The notes under the pieces were generated by a model. It was not told the origin of the DNA, did no database searches, and worked only from the letters and a program-made list of their open reading frames with translations. From contig WPIO01000009.1 of assembly GCA_009760855.2 (NCBI GenBank), forward strand, positions 2,604,501 to 2,668,500: a stretch of DNA of 64,000 nt. The letters run 5' to 3'. A program made the position numbers and the translations under genes. Source of the stretch: Cristatella mucedo. Taxonomy: Eukaryota; Bryozoa; Phylactolaemata; Cristatellidae. Shown piece by piece: positions 63,650 through 64,000 of the stretch (positions are counted from its first letter, which is position 1; every line of letters begins with the position of its first letter).

Positions 63650-64000
63650 TAATGGACATGCTTATCAAGACTTAACCAACCAAAATCAGAAGTGAGCTAC
63701 TGCAGTGGTGTGCAAGCAGAGCTGAACTGACATATTAAATTTTCCCGTTGATTCGTACAATAACGGCCAATTTATGGAATTTATAAGGCACAGAGCTACA
63801 CTGTTAATGAGGCTGCTTAAAAGTCACAAGCATGCACTTCAACAAGCTGCAAACATATACCTCAATGTACCAAGGTTTAAAAAGTTAACATACAAGTCGC
63901 AAATGATGCAGAGATTAGCAGATTTGCTATTTGTGGATATGCTCTTTCCGGTTTATTTTCGGGTTAGACATGATTTGCATAAACAGTTTTTATTTTGCTG
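63650..64000 (+). repeat. Repeat family C arm
   Basis: ACTTAACCAACCAAAATCAG, ATGGAATTTATAAGGCACAG, AAGCTGCAAACATATACCTC and GTTAGACATGATTTGCATAA match the right arm of the 52.9-53.8 kb inverted repeat. It runs to the window edge. Confidence 0.65.

Overview
The window is nuclear DNA from an animal, most likely an invertebrate; the phylum could not be settled. Evidence for this: genes broken by GT-AG introns of about 0.1 to 5 kb, AATAAA signals, many long dinucleotide and trinucleotide tracts, dispersed tRNA-derived SINEs, and many 5'-truncated L2/CR1-like non-LTR retrotransposons. The four well-resolved genes were assembled by hand from splice sites, codon phase and protein similarity recalled from memory. 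Most exons are far shorter than the spurious ORFs created by simple repeats.

Layout: (1) 1-15.4 kb, plus strand: a gene for a basic protein with two HMG boxes (start codon 2287, five or six exons), with a GC-AG intron splitting the second box. (2) 15.4-20 kb: intergenic DNA dominated by the longest retrotransposon copy, minus strand, with an uninterrupted reverse transcriptase frame. (3) 20-24.7 kb, plus strand: TMEM229B-like four-helix membrane protein gene, with a probable noncoding first exon in CpG-rich DNA. (4) 25.4-28.0 kb, minus strand: complete four-exon ISCA2 gene (mitochondrial iron-sulfur assembly), convergent with TMEM229B. (5) 28-39 kb: gene-poor, SINEs and LINE fragments. (6) 39.2-55.1 kb, plus strand: complete twelve-exon SRP68 gene (630 residues) with large repeat-filled introns. 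(7) 58.7-63.2 kb, minus strand: the 3' part of a PSTPIP-like F-BAR gene, convergent with SRP68, whose 5' exons lie beyond the right edge.

The genes are unrelated housekeeping or cell-biology genes (protein targeting, Fe-S assembly, membrane and cytoskeleton, chromatin); nothing suggests a shared operon or pathway. The most unusual structures outside genes are two perfect hairpin palindromes 137 bp apart in an intron of the F-BAR gene, a roughly 0.9 kb inverted-repeat element in the last SRP68 intron, a SINE family that shares its 3' tail with the resident LINE, a 204-bp pure GT tract, and a decayed copy of a transposon-associated protein in SRP68 intron 5. I found no CRISPR array, no prokaryotic operon, and no convincing new multi-gene system.
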